Assembly (NCBI RefSeq): GCF_020179755.1
Contig: NZ_JAIUCY010000005.1
Coordinates: forward strand, 372,001-436,000
DNA from: Herbaspirillum sp. alder98
Lineage (GTDB): Bacteria; Pseudomonadota; Gammaproteobacteria; Burkholderiales; Burkholderiaceae_D
Length of the DNA: 64,000 nucleotides
Direction of reading: 5' to 3'
This document shows positions 20,500-32,619 of this stretch, one piece after another. A program made the translations under genes and the position numbers. The notes beneath the pieces are model-generated. The model was not told the DNA's origin. It did no database searches and saw only the letters and a list, made by a program, of their open reading frames with translations. Numbering within the stretch: the stretch's first letter is position 1; each line of letters starts with the position of its first letter.

Positions 20500-21546
20500 T
20501 CAGACGCCTGCCAGCGGGCTCACCGAGCCGCCGCTGCGCAGACTGTGGGCCAGCACCTGCCGCCCCGCCCCGGTGGCCGGCGCGACGCTGCCGCCGCGCT
20601 GCTCCAGCAGCCCGAGCAAAGTGCGCACCGCGACATCGCCGATCTGCTCGGAGGGCTGCACCACGCTGGCCAGCACCGGCTCGACCAGGGCACCGATGGG
20701 AATGCCGTCGAAGCCCATCACCGACATATCGCGCGGCAGCTGCAGGCCCAGCGCGCGCAGGTCGCGCATGGCGCTCATGGCCAGCATGTCGTTGGAGCAG
20801 AACAAGGCCGTCGGCCGTAACAGCGGATCCGACAACATCTGCTGGTAGTCGGCGGCCGCCGTCAGGGTGTGCAATTCGAGTTCGATCGGCGGCATCGGCT
20901 CCAGCCGGGCCGCGCCCATTGCATCGAGATAGCCGAGATAGCGCTGCATGGCGCGGTCAGAGGCATCGAAGCGACCGGACAACATGCGGATACGGCGATG
21001 CCCGCTGGCCAGCAGGTGGTTCACGGCATCGCAGGCGGCGGCACGGTTGTCGACCGAGACCGAAAACCGTCCGCTGGCGCCTGCCGGCTGGTCCGGCAAC
21101 TGGTTATAGGTCAGTACGAAGGGAATATCTTCGCGCTCGAGCAAGTCCAGGGTGGCGTTGGCGCTGGCGTCGGCCACCGTCAGGATGATGCCGTCCACCC
21201 GATGCGCCAACAGCAGTTCGACGGCGTCGGATTCCTCGGCCGGCTGGTATTCGGTGGTGGTGAACATGACCGAATAGTCGAGCGCCCGCGCGGCCAGCTC
21301 GATGCCTTGCAGACACTGGGCAAATACCGTGTTGGCCAGCGTCGGCAAGACCACGCCGATGGTGCGCGAACTGCCGGCGCGCAGGTTGCGTCCGGTGAAA
21401 TTGGGACGAAAGCCCAGTTGGGCGATGCTGCGCTGGACCTTCTCGGCCGTCTCGGCGCTCACGGCGCCGGGATTATTGAGCAGCCGCGATACCGTCGCGA
21501 TCGAGACGCCTGCCAGTGTGGCTACCTGCTTGATGGAGGGGCGCAT
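20500..21546 (-). CDS. LacI-family transcriptional regulator
   Basis: A 348-aa repressor with an N-terminal helix-turn-helix and hinge helix (residues 1-58: IKQVATLAGVSIATVSRLLN then RNLRAGSSRTIGVVLP) and a periplasmic-binding-protein-like sensor domain (about 60-335). It is first in the operon, 56 bp before the binding-protein gene. The matching operator lies 12 bp upstream of its own start, so it probably represses itself and the whole importer operon until the ligand is present. Confidence 0.95.
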   Translation of the reverse strand: MRPSIKQVATLAGVSIATVSRLLNNPGAVSAETAEKVQRSIAQLGFRPNFTGRNLRAGSSRTIGVVLPTLANTVFAQCLQGIELAARALDYSVMFTTTEYQPAEESDAVELLLAHRVDGIILTVADASANATLDLLEREDIPFVLTYNQLPDQPAGASGRFSVSVDNRAAACDAVNHLLASGHRRIRMLSGRFDASDRAMQRYLGYLDAMGAARLEPMPPIELELHTLTAAADYQQMLSDPLLRPTALFCSNDMLAMSAMRDLRALGLQLPRDMSVMGFDGIPIGALVEPVLASVVQPSEQIGDVAVRTLLGLLEQRGGSVAPATGAGRQVLAHSLRSGGSVSPLAGV

Positions 21547-21558
21547 TGGATTTCCACG

Positions 21559-21578
21559 TCATGAAAACGATTTCATGA
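21559..21578 (-). promoter_or_regulatory. LacI-type operator
   Basis: The 20-bp near-perfect palindrome TCATGAAAACGATTTCATGA has a central CG and only one mismatched pair. This is the typical architecture of LacI/GalR-family operators. It sits just upstream of the lacI-type gene that heads the ABC importer operon, so autoregulation is the simplest reading. Confidence 0.8.
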
Positions 21579-21865
21579 TGCAGAGCCAATATGACGCCTT
21601 GATGACGCTCGCCGTCGATGCAGCCGGAATCGTGTTCGCCCTGCAACACCCGTGCTGCCTGGATTCCTGCGTCCCGATTCCCTCGAAAAATAACAAAAAA
21701 TCATCGAAAAATCACATGAAAAGCGCAAGTGACTTTTTGAGAGTTTTAACATGGCAACGGCATTATCAACTCGACAAGATGCGAATGCCGCTCGCCCGGA
21801 TCGACGGGTGATGAAAAAAGATGAAAAGAATACCTGCCGTCCACCACCAAACCCAAGGAGTCCCC

Positions 21866-22525
21866 ATGAAACAAGCCAGCCTCATCCATACCGCCCTGGT
21901 GCTCGCCGCTGCCGCCGCTACCATCACTGTCCCCGGCGACGCCCTCGGCGCTTCCACGCACCTGCAGGTCCACGGGGTCGTCCGGCCTGCCGCCTGCACG
22001 CCGGCCCTGCAGGGCGACGGCACCATCGACTATCTCGATGTCGGCTACCGCAGCCTCAGCCAGACCGAGATCAACCGCTTGCCCACCCGCGAAATCGAAC
22101 TCAGCATCACCTGCACCGCACCGGCCCGGGTAGGTATCCGCACCGTCGACAACCGCAGCGCCAGCAAGGTGGCTTTTCCCAGCATCATCGACCAGGCCGC
22201 CATGTACGGCCTGGGCACCGTGGGCAAGACCAATATCGGTGCGTTTCGTGTTGCCATCACAAAACTGCAGGCCGGCAGCGTACCGCTGGACTTGCTGGTT
22301 CGGGGCCCCCAGGCCGGCGCGATCTGGACCAAAAGCAGCACTGGCACGGTGCGGACCGACCAGACCCTGTCGTGGGGCGACGCCAACACCGTCGCGGTGG
22401 GCAGCTACCAGCGCATTACGGCGACGTTGGGGGTCACACCGGTGCTGAACAGGGCCAGCTTGCTTCCGGCCAACGAAATCATCAACCTGGACGGGTCGGC
22501 CACCATCGAAATGGTCTATCTCTGA
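21866..22525 (+). CDS. DUF1120-type fimbria-like secreted protein
   Basis: A 219-aa protein with a signal peptide (about residues 1-28, ending DALGA), then a beta-rich body with two conserved Cys (AACTPAL and SITCTAP) as in fimbrial-subunit-like DUF1120 proteins. The ATG at 21866 is preceded by AAGGAGTCCCC, a near-ideal Shine-Dalgarno sequence, so the longer frame from 21821 was rejected. DUF1120 genes often sit in chaperone-usher clusters; here no chaperone or usher is adjacent. Function is unknown; a surface or periplasmic location is likely. Confidence 0.82.
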   Translation: MKQASLIHTALVLAAAAATITVPGDALGASTHLQVHGVVRPAACTPALQGDGTIDYLDVGYRSLSQTEINRLPTREIELSITCTAPARVGIRTVDNRSASKVAFPSIIDQAAMYGLGTVGKTNIGAFRVAITKLQAGSVPLDLLVRGPQAGAIWTKSSTGTVRTDQTLSWGDANTVAVGSYQRITATLGVTPVLNRASLLPANEIINLDGSATIEMVYL

Positions 22526-22551
22526 GCAAAGGGGGATTGGCCGCCAACGCT

Positions 22552-25259
<2,708 letters not shown>

Positions 25260-25291
25260 TTCGCGTCCTTTTCGACATACAAGGCATTCCA

Positions 25292-25831
25292 ATGCACCTT
25301 CATCACAATTCGAAGCGCATCGCACAATGGCTGCTGTCCATCACGGTGGTCATGCTGCTGACGGCCTGCGGCTTCCATCTGCGCGGCGCCGCCGACCTGC
25401 CATTCAAGACCATCTACCTGGGCTTTTCGCCCAACTCCACCGTGGGCGTCGAACTGCGTCGCAACATTCGCGCCAGCGGCGGTGAAGTGGTCGACAAGGC
25501 GGACCAGGCAGAGGCGGTCCTGAAGGTGCTGGCCGACACCCGCGACAAGCAGGTGCTGACCTTGAACACCAATGGCCGGGTGCGTGAATACGCGCTGTTC
25601 CAGCGCTTTACCTTCAGCGTTGCCGATCCCAAGGGCGTCGTGCTGATTCCACCCACGGCAATCGTGCTGCGCCGCGTGATCACCTACGACGAAAACCAGG
25701 AACTGGCCAAGCAGGCCGAAGAAGTGCTGCTGTACCGCGACATGCAGTCGGACCTTGTGCAGCAGATCCTGCGTCGCCTGGCGGCGTCCAAGACGGCGCT
25801 GGCGACCGAAAACGTCGATCCGGAACCCTGA
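25292..25831 (+). CDS. lptE: LPS-assembly lipoprotein LptE
   Basis: Outer-membrane lipoprotein that plugs the LptD barrel for LPS export. The 179-aa product has a signal peptide with lipobox LLTAC (lipidated Cys at about residue 26), followed by GFHLRGAADLPF, the family hallmark. The C-terminal part has the predicted amphipathic helix YRDMQSDLVQQILRRLAA. It sits between leuS and holA, the conserved location for this gene. Confidence 0.95.
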   Translation: MHLHHNSKRIAQWLLSITVVMLLTACGFHLRGAADLPFKTIYLGFSPNSTVGVELRRNIRASGGEVVDKADQAEAVLKVLADTRDKQVLTLNTNGRVREYALFQRFTFSVADPKGVVLIPPTAIVLRRVITYDENQELAKQAEEVLLYRDMQSDLVQQILRRLAASKTALATENVDPEP

Positions 25832-25858
25832 TCGCCGGCGACCTGCGGAGAACGCCTG

Positions 25859-26878
25859 ATGCAATTGCGGCATGATGCCCTCGACACCCACCTCGGTCGC
25901 ACGCTCGCGCCGTTGTACGTGATCGCCAGCGACGAGCATCTGCTCGCGCTGGAGGCCGCCGACAAGATTCGCCAGGCCGCGCGCGCCAACGGTTTTTCCG
26001 AGCGTGAGGTGCTGGTGGTCGAACGCAGCTTCAAATGGGGCGAACTGCTGGCGGCCAACCAGTCGCAATCGCTGTTCGGCGACAAGAAACTGATCGAACT
26101 GCGCATCCCCACCGGCAAACCCGGCAAGGATGGCGGCCAAGCCCTGCAGCAGTACGCCGGCGCCCTGAGTCCCGACAACCTGACCATCATCACCCTGCCC
26201 AAGCTGGACTGGGCGACCCAGAAAGCAGCCTGGGTGGCAGCGCTGCAGCAGGCTGCGGTATATATCGATATCCCGCTGGTCGAGCGGACCCAGTTGCCCG
26301 GCTGGATCGGCAACCGGCTGGCCGCGCAGAACCAGAATGCCGACCGCGCCTGCCTCGACTTCATCGCCGACCGGGTCGAAGGCAACCTGCTGGCGGCGCA
26401 CCAGGAGATCCAGAAACTGGGGCTGCTGTACCCGGCTGGCAAGCTGTCGTTCGAGCAGGTGCACGATGCCGTGCTCAACGTCGCCCGCTATGACGTCTTC
26501 AAGCTCAACGAAGCCATGCTGGCCGGCGACGCTGCGCGCCTGACGCGCATGATGGAAGGCCTCAAGGGCGAAGGCGAGGCGCTGCCGCTGGTGCTGTGGG
26601 CGCTGACCGAAGAAATCCGCACCCTGCTCAAGATCAAGTCCGGCGTGGCCCAGGGCAAGGCGGTCGGGGTGCTGCTCAAGGAATACCGCATCTGGGGTCC
26701 GCGTGAACGATTGATGGAGCCGGCCCTGCGCCGCATCAGCCTGGGCGCGCTGCAGGATGCACTGCGCCAGGCCGCGCTGATCGACCGCATGGTCAAAGGT
26801 CTGCGCGCCCGCACCTTTGCCGGCGATCCGTGGGATGCCCTGTCGCAACTGGGCCTGACCCTGGCACGCGGCGGATAG
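25859..26878 (+). CDS. holA: DNA polymerase III delta subunit
   Basis: Clamp-loader subunit that opens the beta ring. The 339-aa product matches the HolA layout: N-terminal AAA-like domain ([20 protein letters not shown] across the first 35 residues), a middle helical domain, and a C-terminal collar with [24 protein letters not shown] sequence. It follows lptE closely in the leuS-lptE-holA group. A small 8-bp hairpin at 26889-26910 follows its stop without a T run. Confidence 0.95.
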   Translation: MQLRHDALDTHLGRTLAPLYVIASDEHLLALEAADKIRQAARANGFSEREVLVVERSFKWGELLAANQSQSLFGDKKLIELRIPTGKPGKDGGQALQQYAGALSPDNLTIITLPKLDWATQKAAWVAALQQAAVYIDIPLVERTQLPGWIGNRLAAQNQNADRACLDFIADRVEGNLLAAHQEIQKLGLLYPAGKLSFEQVHDAVLNVARYDVFKLNEAMLAGDAARLTRMMEGLKGEGEALPLVLWALTEEIRTLLKIKSGVAQGKAVGVLLKEYRIWGPRERLMEPALRRISLGALQDALRQAALIDRMVKGLRARTFAGDPWDALSQLGLTLARGG

Positions 26879-26963
26879 AATCAACCCCGGCTGCCGGCAT
26901 TGCGGCAGCCCCAACTATGACGGCCCGCAGCCACCGGACTGCGGCAGCTGGAAAGCAGACACC

Positions 26964-28232
26964 ATGGAAAACATCGCCCTCTATATGAACCAGATCGGCC
27001 AGCGCGCACGCGCTGCCTCACGCGCCATGGCGCGCGCCGACACGGCCGTCAAGAACCAGGCGCTGCTGCTGATCGCAGCCGCCATCCGGCGTGACGCGGA
27101 CATACTGCGCGCGGCCAATGCGCGTGACCTCGATGCAGCGCGCGCCAACGGCCTGGCCGACGCCATGCTGGACCGCCTGACGCTGTCGGACAAGGCCATC
27201 GCCACCATGGCCGAAGGGCTCGAACAGATCGCCGCCCTGCCCGACCCGATCGGCGAGATCAGCAACATGAAATACCGTCCCAGCGGGATTCAGGTCGGCC
27301 AGATGCGGGTGCCGCTGGGCGTCATCGGAATCATCTACGAAGCCCGTCCCAACGTCACCGTGGACGCCGCCGGCCTGTGCATCAAGAGCGGCAACGCCAC
27401 CATCCTGCGTGGCGGCTCCGAGGCGATCCAGTGCAACCAGGCGCTGGCGGCACTGGTCCAGGAAGGCCTGGCCGGCGCCGGCCTGCCGACCGAGGCGGTG
27501 CAGGTGGTCGAGACCACCGACCGCGCCGCCGTGGGCGAACTCATCACCATGCAGGACTATGTGGACGTGATCGTGCCGCGCGGCGGAAAGGGCCTGATCG
27601 CGCGCCTGATCGCCGACGCCACGGTGCCGATGATCAAGCACCTCGACGGCATCTGCCACGTCTACATCGATGAACGCGCCGATACCCGCCGTGCCCTCGA
27701 CGTGGCCTTCAATGCCAAGTGCCATCGCTATGGCACCTGCAACACCATGGAAACGCTGCTGGTGTCGCGCGACATCGCCGCCACCGTACTGCCGCCGCTG
27801 GCCGAGCTGTACCGTGCCAAGGAAGTCGAGCTGCGTTGCGACGCCGAAAGCCACGCCATCCTGGGCGACTACCCGTTCCTGAAGACGGCGCAGGCCGAAG
27901 ACTGGGATACCGAATACCTGGCTCCGATCCTGGCCATCAAGGTGGTGGCCGGCATCGACGAAGCCATCGAGCACATCAATACGCATTCGTCGCAGCATAC
28001 CGACGCCATCATCACCGAAGACTACACACGCGCCATGCGCTTCCTGCGCGAAGTCGATTCGGCCTCGGTCATGGTCAATGCATCGACCCGCTTTGCGGAC
28101 GGCTTCGAATACGGCCTGGGCGCCGAGATCGGCATTTCCAACGACAAGCTGCATGCACGCGGCCCGGTCGGGCTCGAAGGATTGACCTCGCTCAAGTACG
28201 TGGTGCTGGGCCAGGGCCAGGTCCGGCAGTGA
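26964..28232 (+). CDS. proA: Gamma-glutamyl phosphate reductase
   Basis: Second enzyme of proline synthesis, reducing gamma-glutamyl phosphate to the semialdehyde with NADPH. The 422-aa protein has the aldehyde-dehydrogenase-like fold, with [20 protein letters not shown] in the cofactor domain and the catalytic Cys in [17 protein letters not shown]. The conserved C-terminus FGLGAE-type sequence appears as [19 protein letters not shown]. Length is normal. It lies 85 bp after holA and is probably read from the same strand run. Confidence 0.98.
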   Translation: MENIALYMNQIGQRARAASRAMARADTAVKNQALLLIAAAIRRDADILRAANARDLDAARANGLADAMLDRLTLSDKAIATMAEGLEQIAALPDPIGEISNMKYRPSGIQVGQMRVPLGVIGIIYEARPNVTVDAAGLCIKSGNATILRGGSEAIQCNQALAALVQEGLAGAGLPTEAVQVVETTDRAAVGELITMQDYVDVIVPRGGKGLIARLIADATVPMIKHLDGICHVYIDERADTRRALDVAFNAKCHRYGTCNTMETLLVSRDIAATVLPPLAELYRAKEVELRCDAESHAILGDYPFLKTAQAEDWDTEYLAPILAIKVVAGIDEAIEHINTHSSQHTDAIITEDYTRAMRFLREVDSASVMVNASTRFADGFEYGLGAEIGISNDKLHARGPVGLEGLTSLKYVVLGQGQVRQ

Positions 28233-28292
28233 TCCGGTTATAAGGAAAGGCGGCGCGCAGGCGCCATCCCATCGACTCACCCAAGGACCACC

Positions 28293-28718
28293 ATGCTCTG
28301 GATCAAAGCGCTGCACATCGTCTTCATCGCCTCCTGGTTCGCCGGCCTGTTCTACCTGCCGCGCATCTTCGTCAACCTGGCCCAGGAAGAGCACCTGGTG
28401 GTGCGCGAGCGCTTGCTGGGCATGGCGCGCCGCCTGTACCGCTTCACCGGCATCATGGCGCTGGTGGCGCTGGGCCTAGGCGCCTGGCTGTGGGCCGTGA
28501 CCTTCGATTTCTGGCGCGGCCCCGGCAACGGCTGGCTGCATGCCAAGCTGTTGCTGGTGGTGCTGGTGATCGGCTATCACCACGCCTGCGGTTCGTTGCT
28601 CAAGAAGTTCGAAATGGGCAAGAATGTGCGCAGCCACACCTGGTATCGCTGGTTCAACGAAGTGCCGGTCTTGCTGCTGCTGGCCATCGTGGTGCTGGTC
28701 GTCGTCAAGCCGTTCTGA
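28293..28718 (+). CDS. hemJ: Protoporphyrinogen oxidase HemJ
   Basis: A 141-aa inner-membrane protein with four hydrophobic segments. The conserved N-terminal ALHIVFIASWFAGLFYLPR carries the essential His, and LHAKLLLVVLVIGYH carries the conserved Lys and His of the HemJ (CopD-like UPF0093) family. HemJ converts protoporphyrinogen IX to protoporphyrin IX, the step before HemH, which is also encoded in this window about 21 kb away. Shine-Dalgarno AAGGACC precedes the ATG. Confidence 0.92.
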   Translation: MLWIKALHIVFIASWFAGLFYLPRIFVNLAQEEHLVVRERLLGMARRLYRFTGIMALVALGLGAWLWAVTFDFWRGPGNGWLHAKLLLVVLVIGYHHACGSLLKKFEMGKNVRSHTWYRWFNEVPVLLLLAIVVLVVVKPF

Positions 28719-28763
28719 AGCCTGTTGCCCCCCATTGTTTTCGTCAGTCAACCGGAGCCGGTC

Positions 28764-29369
28764 ATGAGCAAAGTCTGTGAATACTTCTTCGCGCCGCATT
28801 CGCCGTTCGCCTATCTGGGCCATGACCGCTTCGTGGCCATGGCCGAGAAGCACCAGGTGCAGGTGATCCCCAAGCCGTTCGACCTGTCGAAGATCTTCGG
28901 TGTATCGGGTGGCCTGCCGCTGGCCAAGCGCGCTCCGCAGCGCCAGGCCTATCGGCTCAAGGAACTGGCGCGCTGGAGCGAATTCCTGGGCAAGCCGATG
29001 GTGCTGCAGCCGACCCACTTCCCGGTCAACAGCGACACCGCCGCGCGCATGATCATCGCGGTCCAGCTGGCGCAGGGCAGCCGTGCCGCACTCGAACTGG
29101 CGGGCGCTTTCATGCGCGCCGTGTGGGAAGAGCAACGCAACATCGCCGACACCGACACCCTGGTGGCCATCGCCAACGCCCAGGAGCGCGACGGCGCGAC
29201 GCTGCTGAAGTCGGCCGAGACGGCCAGCGTGCAGGCCGAATTCGACCGCTTCACCGATGAAGCCAATGCCGCCAGCGTATTCGGCGCGCCCTGGTTCATC
29301 TACCAGGGTGAAGGTTACTGGGGCCAGGACCGGCTCGACTTTGTCGAACGCGCCTTCGCCCGCAGCTGA
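28764..29369 (+). CDS. 2-hydroxychromene-2-carboxylate isomerase/DsbA-fold protein
   Basis: A thioredoxin-fold protein of the DSBA/kappa-GST family, 201 aa. The N-terminal FFAPHSPFAYLGHDR has the Ser in the position of the catalytic Ser of glutathione-dependent HCCA isomerases. The C-terminus has the family pattern ASVFGAPWFIYQGEGYWGQD. The ATG at 28764 (MSKVCEYFF), 46 bp after hemJ, was chosen. HCCA isomerases act in naphthalene breakdown, but many homologues have other glutathione-linked roles and no aromatic-degradation genes flank this one. Confidence 0.88.
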   Translation: MSKVCEYFFAPHSPFAYLGHDRFVAMAEKHQVQVIPKPFDLSKIFGVSGGLPLAKRAPQRQAYRLKELARWSEFLGKPMVLQPTHFPVNSDTAARMIIAVQLAQGSRAALELAGAFMRAVWEEQRNIADTDTLVAIANAQERDGATLLKSAETASVQAEFDRFTDEANAASVFGAPWFIYQGEGYWGQDRLDFVERAFARS

Positions 29370-29375
29370 TTGATT

Positions 29376-29398
29376 AGTTAGTTATATAAGTTAGTTAT
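29376..29398. repeat. AT-rich direct repeat upstream of the RNA methyltransferase gene
   Basis: AGTTAGTTAT occurs twice, at 29376-29385 and 29389-29398, with a 13-bp period in an otherwise GC-rich region, 31 bp before the next ATG. It could be part of a promoter or a protein-binding site. Confidence 0.5.
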
Positions 29399-29428
29399 TT
29401 TTGTACCACCACGGATAAAAGGTCCCCC

Positions 29429-30682
29429 ATGCAATCGACATCAACCAATTACTCTTACTTCTGCCCGTGCCCGCGCGGCCTCGAAGCAGCGCTGGCCGAA
29501 GAACTCGGCGAGATCGCGATCCACGCCGGGCCGGATGCCGCGCTCAAGGTGCACAACCAGGTGCCGGGCGGCGTGCACTGCTCGGGCACGCTGCTGGCGG
29601 CCTACCAGCTCAATCTGCATTCGCGCATCGCCAGCCGGGTGTTGCTGCGCATGGCGCACGGCTCCTACAAGAATGAAAACGACATCTACGACCTGACCCT
29701 GGCGCAGGCCTGGGAAGACTGGTTCAAGGTCTCGCACACCATTCGCGTCGACCTGACCGCCGTGAAGTCGCCCCTGAAGAGCATCGAATTCTCGACGCTG
29801 AAGATCAAGGACGCCATCTGCGACCGCTTCCTCGACCTGATGAAGCTGCGTCCGTCGGTCAACACCCGCACCCCCGACATGCGCATCGCCGGCTTCGTCG
29901 ACGCCCACAATTTCACGGTCTATCTCGACACCTCCGGCGAGGCGCTGTTCAAGCGTGGCTGGCGTGAAGAAACCGGCGACGCGCCGCTGCGCGAAAACCT
30001 CGCCGCCGGCCTGTTGCGCACCAGCGGCTGGAAGCCGGGCGTGCCGCTGTTCGATCCGATGTGCGGTTCGGGCACGATCCTGGCCGAGGCGGCGCAGATG
30101 GTCGCCGGTGTGCCGGCCGGCGCCCGACGCCGCTTCGCGTTCGAGAAATTCAGCAATTTCGACGCCGGCGCATGGCTGTCGATCAAGGGCGATTTCAAGC
30201 CCAATCCGCTGCCCACCACACCTACCATCTTCGGTAGCGACATCTCCGGCGACATGGTCGAACTGACCCGCGAAAACCTGCGTCGGGCCGGCATCCAGTT
30301 CGAGATCCCGCTCAAGCAGATCGAAGCGCAAGAGGTCAAGCCACCGCTGGGTCCCGACGGCGCGCCGCTGGCCGGCATCATCCTCACCAACCCGCCCTAC
30401 GGCGAGCGTATCGGCGTGCGCGGCGACCGCGCGCTGCCGACCGAAGAGTTGTTCATGCAATTCTTTGCCGACTTCTCGAGCACGCTCAAGCAGCGCTTTG
30501 CCGGCTGGAAGGTGTTCCTGTTCTCGGCCGACCTCGGGCTGCCCAAGCTGATGCGCCTGAAAGAATCGCGCAAGACGCCCTTCTTCAACGGCGCGCTCGA
30601 ATGCCGTCTGTTCCGCTTCGACATGGTGGCCGGTTCCAACCGTCGCGAAGAAGCCAAACCCCAGGCCGAGAGCAACGACTAA
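29429..30682 (+). CDS. THUMP-domain class I rRNA methyltransferase (RlmL-type)
   Basis: S-adenosylmethionine-dependent RNA methyltransferase of 417 aa. A THUMP RNA-binding domain covers about residues 45-165. The SAM-binding motif FDPMCGSGTI is near residue 210, and the catalytic NPPY motif in LTNPPYGERIGVRGD marks N2-guanine methylation. This matches the N-terminal half of RlmL (23S rRNA m2G2445) and related YpsC-type enzymes. It lacks the RlmK half found in the fused enterobacterial protein. The C-terminal 20 residues are charged and disordered. Confidence 0.92.
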   Translation: MQSTSTNYSYFCPCPRGLEAALAEELGEIAIHAGPDAALKVHNQVPGGVHCSGTLLAAYQLNLHSRIASRVLLRMAHGSYKNENDIYDLTLAQAWEDWFKVSHTIRVDLTAVKSPLKSIEFSTLKIKDAICDRFLDLMKLRPSVNTRTPDMRIAGFVDAHNFTVYLDTSGEALFKRGWREETGDAPLRENLAAGLLRTSGWKPGVPLFDPMCGSGTILAEAAQMVAGVPAGARRRFAFEKFSNFDAGAWLSIKGDFKPNPLPTTPTIFGSDISGDMVELTRENLRRAGIQFEIPLKQIEAQEVKPPLGPDGAPLAGIILTNPPYGERIGVRGDRALPTEELFMQFFADFSSTLKQRFAGWKVFLFSADLGLPKLMRLKESRKTPFFNGALECRLFRFDMVAGSNRREEAKPQAESND

Positions 30683-30690
30683 GTCAATGC

Positions 30691-30731
30691 GGGCGGGATT
30701 GTCAATCTTCGCAAGACAATCCTTCCCGCCC
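30691..30731 (+). terminator. Hairpin after the rRNA methyltransferase gene
   Basis: GGGCGGGATTGTC and GACAATCCTTCCCGCCC form a bulged stem of 13-14 bp with an 11-nt loop, just past the stop at 30682. No T run follows, so it may be a weak terminator or an RNA-stability element. Confidence 0.5.
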
Positions 30732-30832
30732 ACACCGATTTATCCCGGGCCCCGTCTCCTTTAAAGTGTCATCAAGCGCTGCTGCCTGTGGTCGATGGCG
30801 GGGCTTCATCCAGACACTTGCCCGGAGATAAC

Positions 30833-31660
30833 ATGTCCACCGTCGCACTTCCTTCCCTGTTCGTCTCGCACGGCTCCCCCATGATGGCGGTCGAGCCTGG
30901 ACGCACCGGCCCCTTGCTGACCGAGATCGGCGCCACCTTGCCGCGTCCCAAGGCGGTGGTGATGCTGTCGCCGCACTGGGAGACCATGTCCGCACGCGTG
31001 AGCAACCAGCTGCAACCCAAGGTCATTCACGATTTCGGCGGTTTTCCGCCGGCGCTCTACGAACTGGACTACCCGGCGCCCGGCGCGCCGGCCCTGGCCG
31101 AGCACGTTGCCCGACTGCTGCGCGATGGTGGCATCGATACCAACACCGACGGCAGTTGGGGGCTGGACCATGGCGCCTGGGTGCCGATGCGTTATCTTTA
31201 TCCACAGGCCGACGTGCCGACCATCCAGTTGTCGCTGCAGTCGCACATGCCACCGGACTATCATTTTCGGGTCGGACAGTTGCTCGCGCCGCTGGCCAGG
31301 GAAGGCATTCTGTTAGTCGGTTCCGGCAGCTTCACGCACAACCTGCGCGAGCTGCGACGCAATGACCCGGCCGCCCCCGAGGCGCCGCACACGGTGGAGT
31401 TTCTGCAGTGGTTCCTGGAGCGCATGCGCGCCGGCGACCTGGAGGCGCTGTTTGGCTATCGCACCACAGCCCCCCACGCGATCCGCACCCACCCTTCCGA
31501 CGAACACCTGCTGACCCTGTTCTTCGCCATGGGCGCGGCCGACGACTGGACCCAATTCGTGCATCTGGATACGGGTTCGACGTATCATAGCCTCCGCATG
31601 GACGCCTTCGCCTTTGGCAGCCATGCCGGGCTGCTTGAACAACTACCGGCAGCCGCCTGA
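30833..31660 (+). CDS. DODA-type extradiol aromatic ring-opening dioxygenase
   Basis: A 275-aa metal-dependent dioxygenase of the class III extradiol/DOPA-dioxygenase (YgiD) family. Metal- and substrate-binding motifs are present: SHGSPMMA, LSPHWE, WGLDHGAWVPMRYLYP and GSGSFTHNLREL, with the conserved His residues. The ATG at 30833 was chosen because an upstream frame has no Shine-Dalgarno sequence, whereas GGAGATA precedes this one. A LysR regulator begins within 60 bp downstream. The physiological substrate is unknown; YgiD homologues open the ring of catechol-type compounds such as L-DOPA. Confidence 0.92.
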   Translation: MSTVALPSLFVSHGSPMMAVEPGRTGPLLTEIGATLPRPKAVVMLSPHWETMSARVSNQLQPKVIHDFGGFPPALYELDYPAPGAPALAEHVARLLRDGGIDTNTDGSWGLDHGAWVPMRYLYPQADVPTIQLSLQSHMPPDYHFRVGQLLAPLAREGILLVGSGSFTHNLRELRRNDPAAPEAPHTVEFLQWFLERMRAGDLEALFGYRTTAPHAIRTHPSDEHLLTLFFAMGAADDWTQFVHLDTGSTYHSLRMDAFAFGSHAGLLEQLPAAA

Positions 31661-31719
31661 TCGGCGTGCCCGCAACCCCGGACCACGCCGCCGCGCGGCG
31701 CCGTCTCGGGGATAATGAT

Positions 31720-32619
31720 TTGAACAAACTGCGGGAAATCGAATGCTTCATCGCTGTGGCCGACCTGGGCAGCTTCGTCAAGGCCGCTGATGCGCTGGGC
31801 ATTTCCAAGGCGGCGGTGTCGCGCACCGTACTCGAACTGGAAGCACGACTGGGCTCACGCCTGATGCAGCGAACCACCCGCCGCCTGTCGCTGACCGAGG
31901 CCGGCATCCTGTACCTGGAACGCTGCAAGCAGATCGTGGCCGCCCTCGACGCCGCCGACGATCTCCTGAGCGCCGGCGCCTCCAAACCCTCCGGGCTGCT
32001 GCGCATCAATGCGCCGCAGACTTTTGGCGTGTTGCACCTGGCGCCGTTGTGGCCGATCTTTCTCGAGCGCAATCCAGGCGTCAGTCTGGACATCACCCTC
32101 TCGGACCGCATCGTCGACATCATCGACGAAGGTTACGACCTGGCCATCCGCATTGCCCGCCTGTCCGACTCGACCCTGGTGCACCGCAAGCTCACCAGCA
32201 CCAGCTTGCATGTATGCGCCTCGCCCGCCTATCTCGAGCAGCACGGAACCCCACAGCACCCGCACGAACTGGGTCACCATCAGGCGATCTCGTACAGCTA
32301 CCACGCCAGCAAGGACGACTGGCACTTCACCGGCCCCGAGGGTGCGGTCAGCGTCAAGGTCAATTCGCGCATGCACGTCAACAACGGCGACAGCTGCGTG
32401 GCAGCCGCGCTGGGCGGCATCGGGATAACCCGCCAGCCCACCTTCATGATCGACCAGTACCTGCGCAGCGGGCAACTGGTATCACTGCTGGACGGCTACA
32501 CCTCCTCCGAGCTGGGCATCTATGCGGTCTATCCGAGCCGCGCGCATCTGCCGGCCAAAGTGCGCGCCATGCTCGACTTCCTGAGCGAAGCGTTTGCCCA
32601 GGTGCATTGGGACGAATGA
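31720..32619 (+). CDS. LysR-family transcriptional regulator
   Basis: A LysR regulator of 299 aa with an N-terminal winged-helix (KAADALGISKAAVSRTVLELE) and a C-terminal inducer-binding domain (about residues 90-295). The start is a TTG at 31720 giving MNKLREIECF, the usual N-terminus, with GGGGAT 6 nt upstream; a GTG at 31666 would add 18 atypical Ala/Arg residues. It is co-directional with and 59 bp after the dioxygenase gene, so it may control that gene. The inducer is unknown. Confidence 0.92.
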   Translation: MNKLREIECFIAVADLGSFVKAADALGISKAAVSRTVLELEARLGSRLMQRTTRRLSLTEAGILYLERCKQIVAALDAADDLLSAGASKPSGLLRINAPQTFGVLHLAPLWPIFLERNPGVSLDITLSDRIVDIIDEGYDLAIRIARLSDSTLVHRKLTSTSLHVCASPAYLEQHGTPQHPHELGHHQAISYSYHASKDDWHFTGPEGAVSVKVNSRMHVNNGDSCVAAALGGIGITRQPTFMIDQYLRSGQLVSLLDGYTSSELGIYAVYPSRAHLPAKVRAMLDFLSEAFAQVHWDE

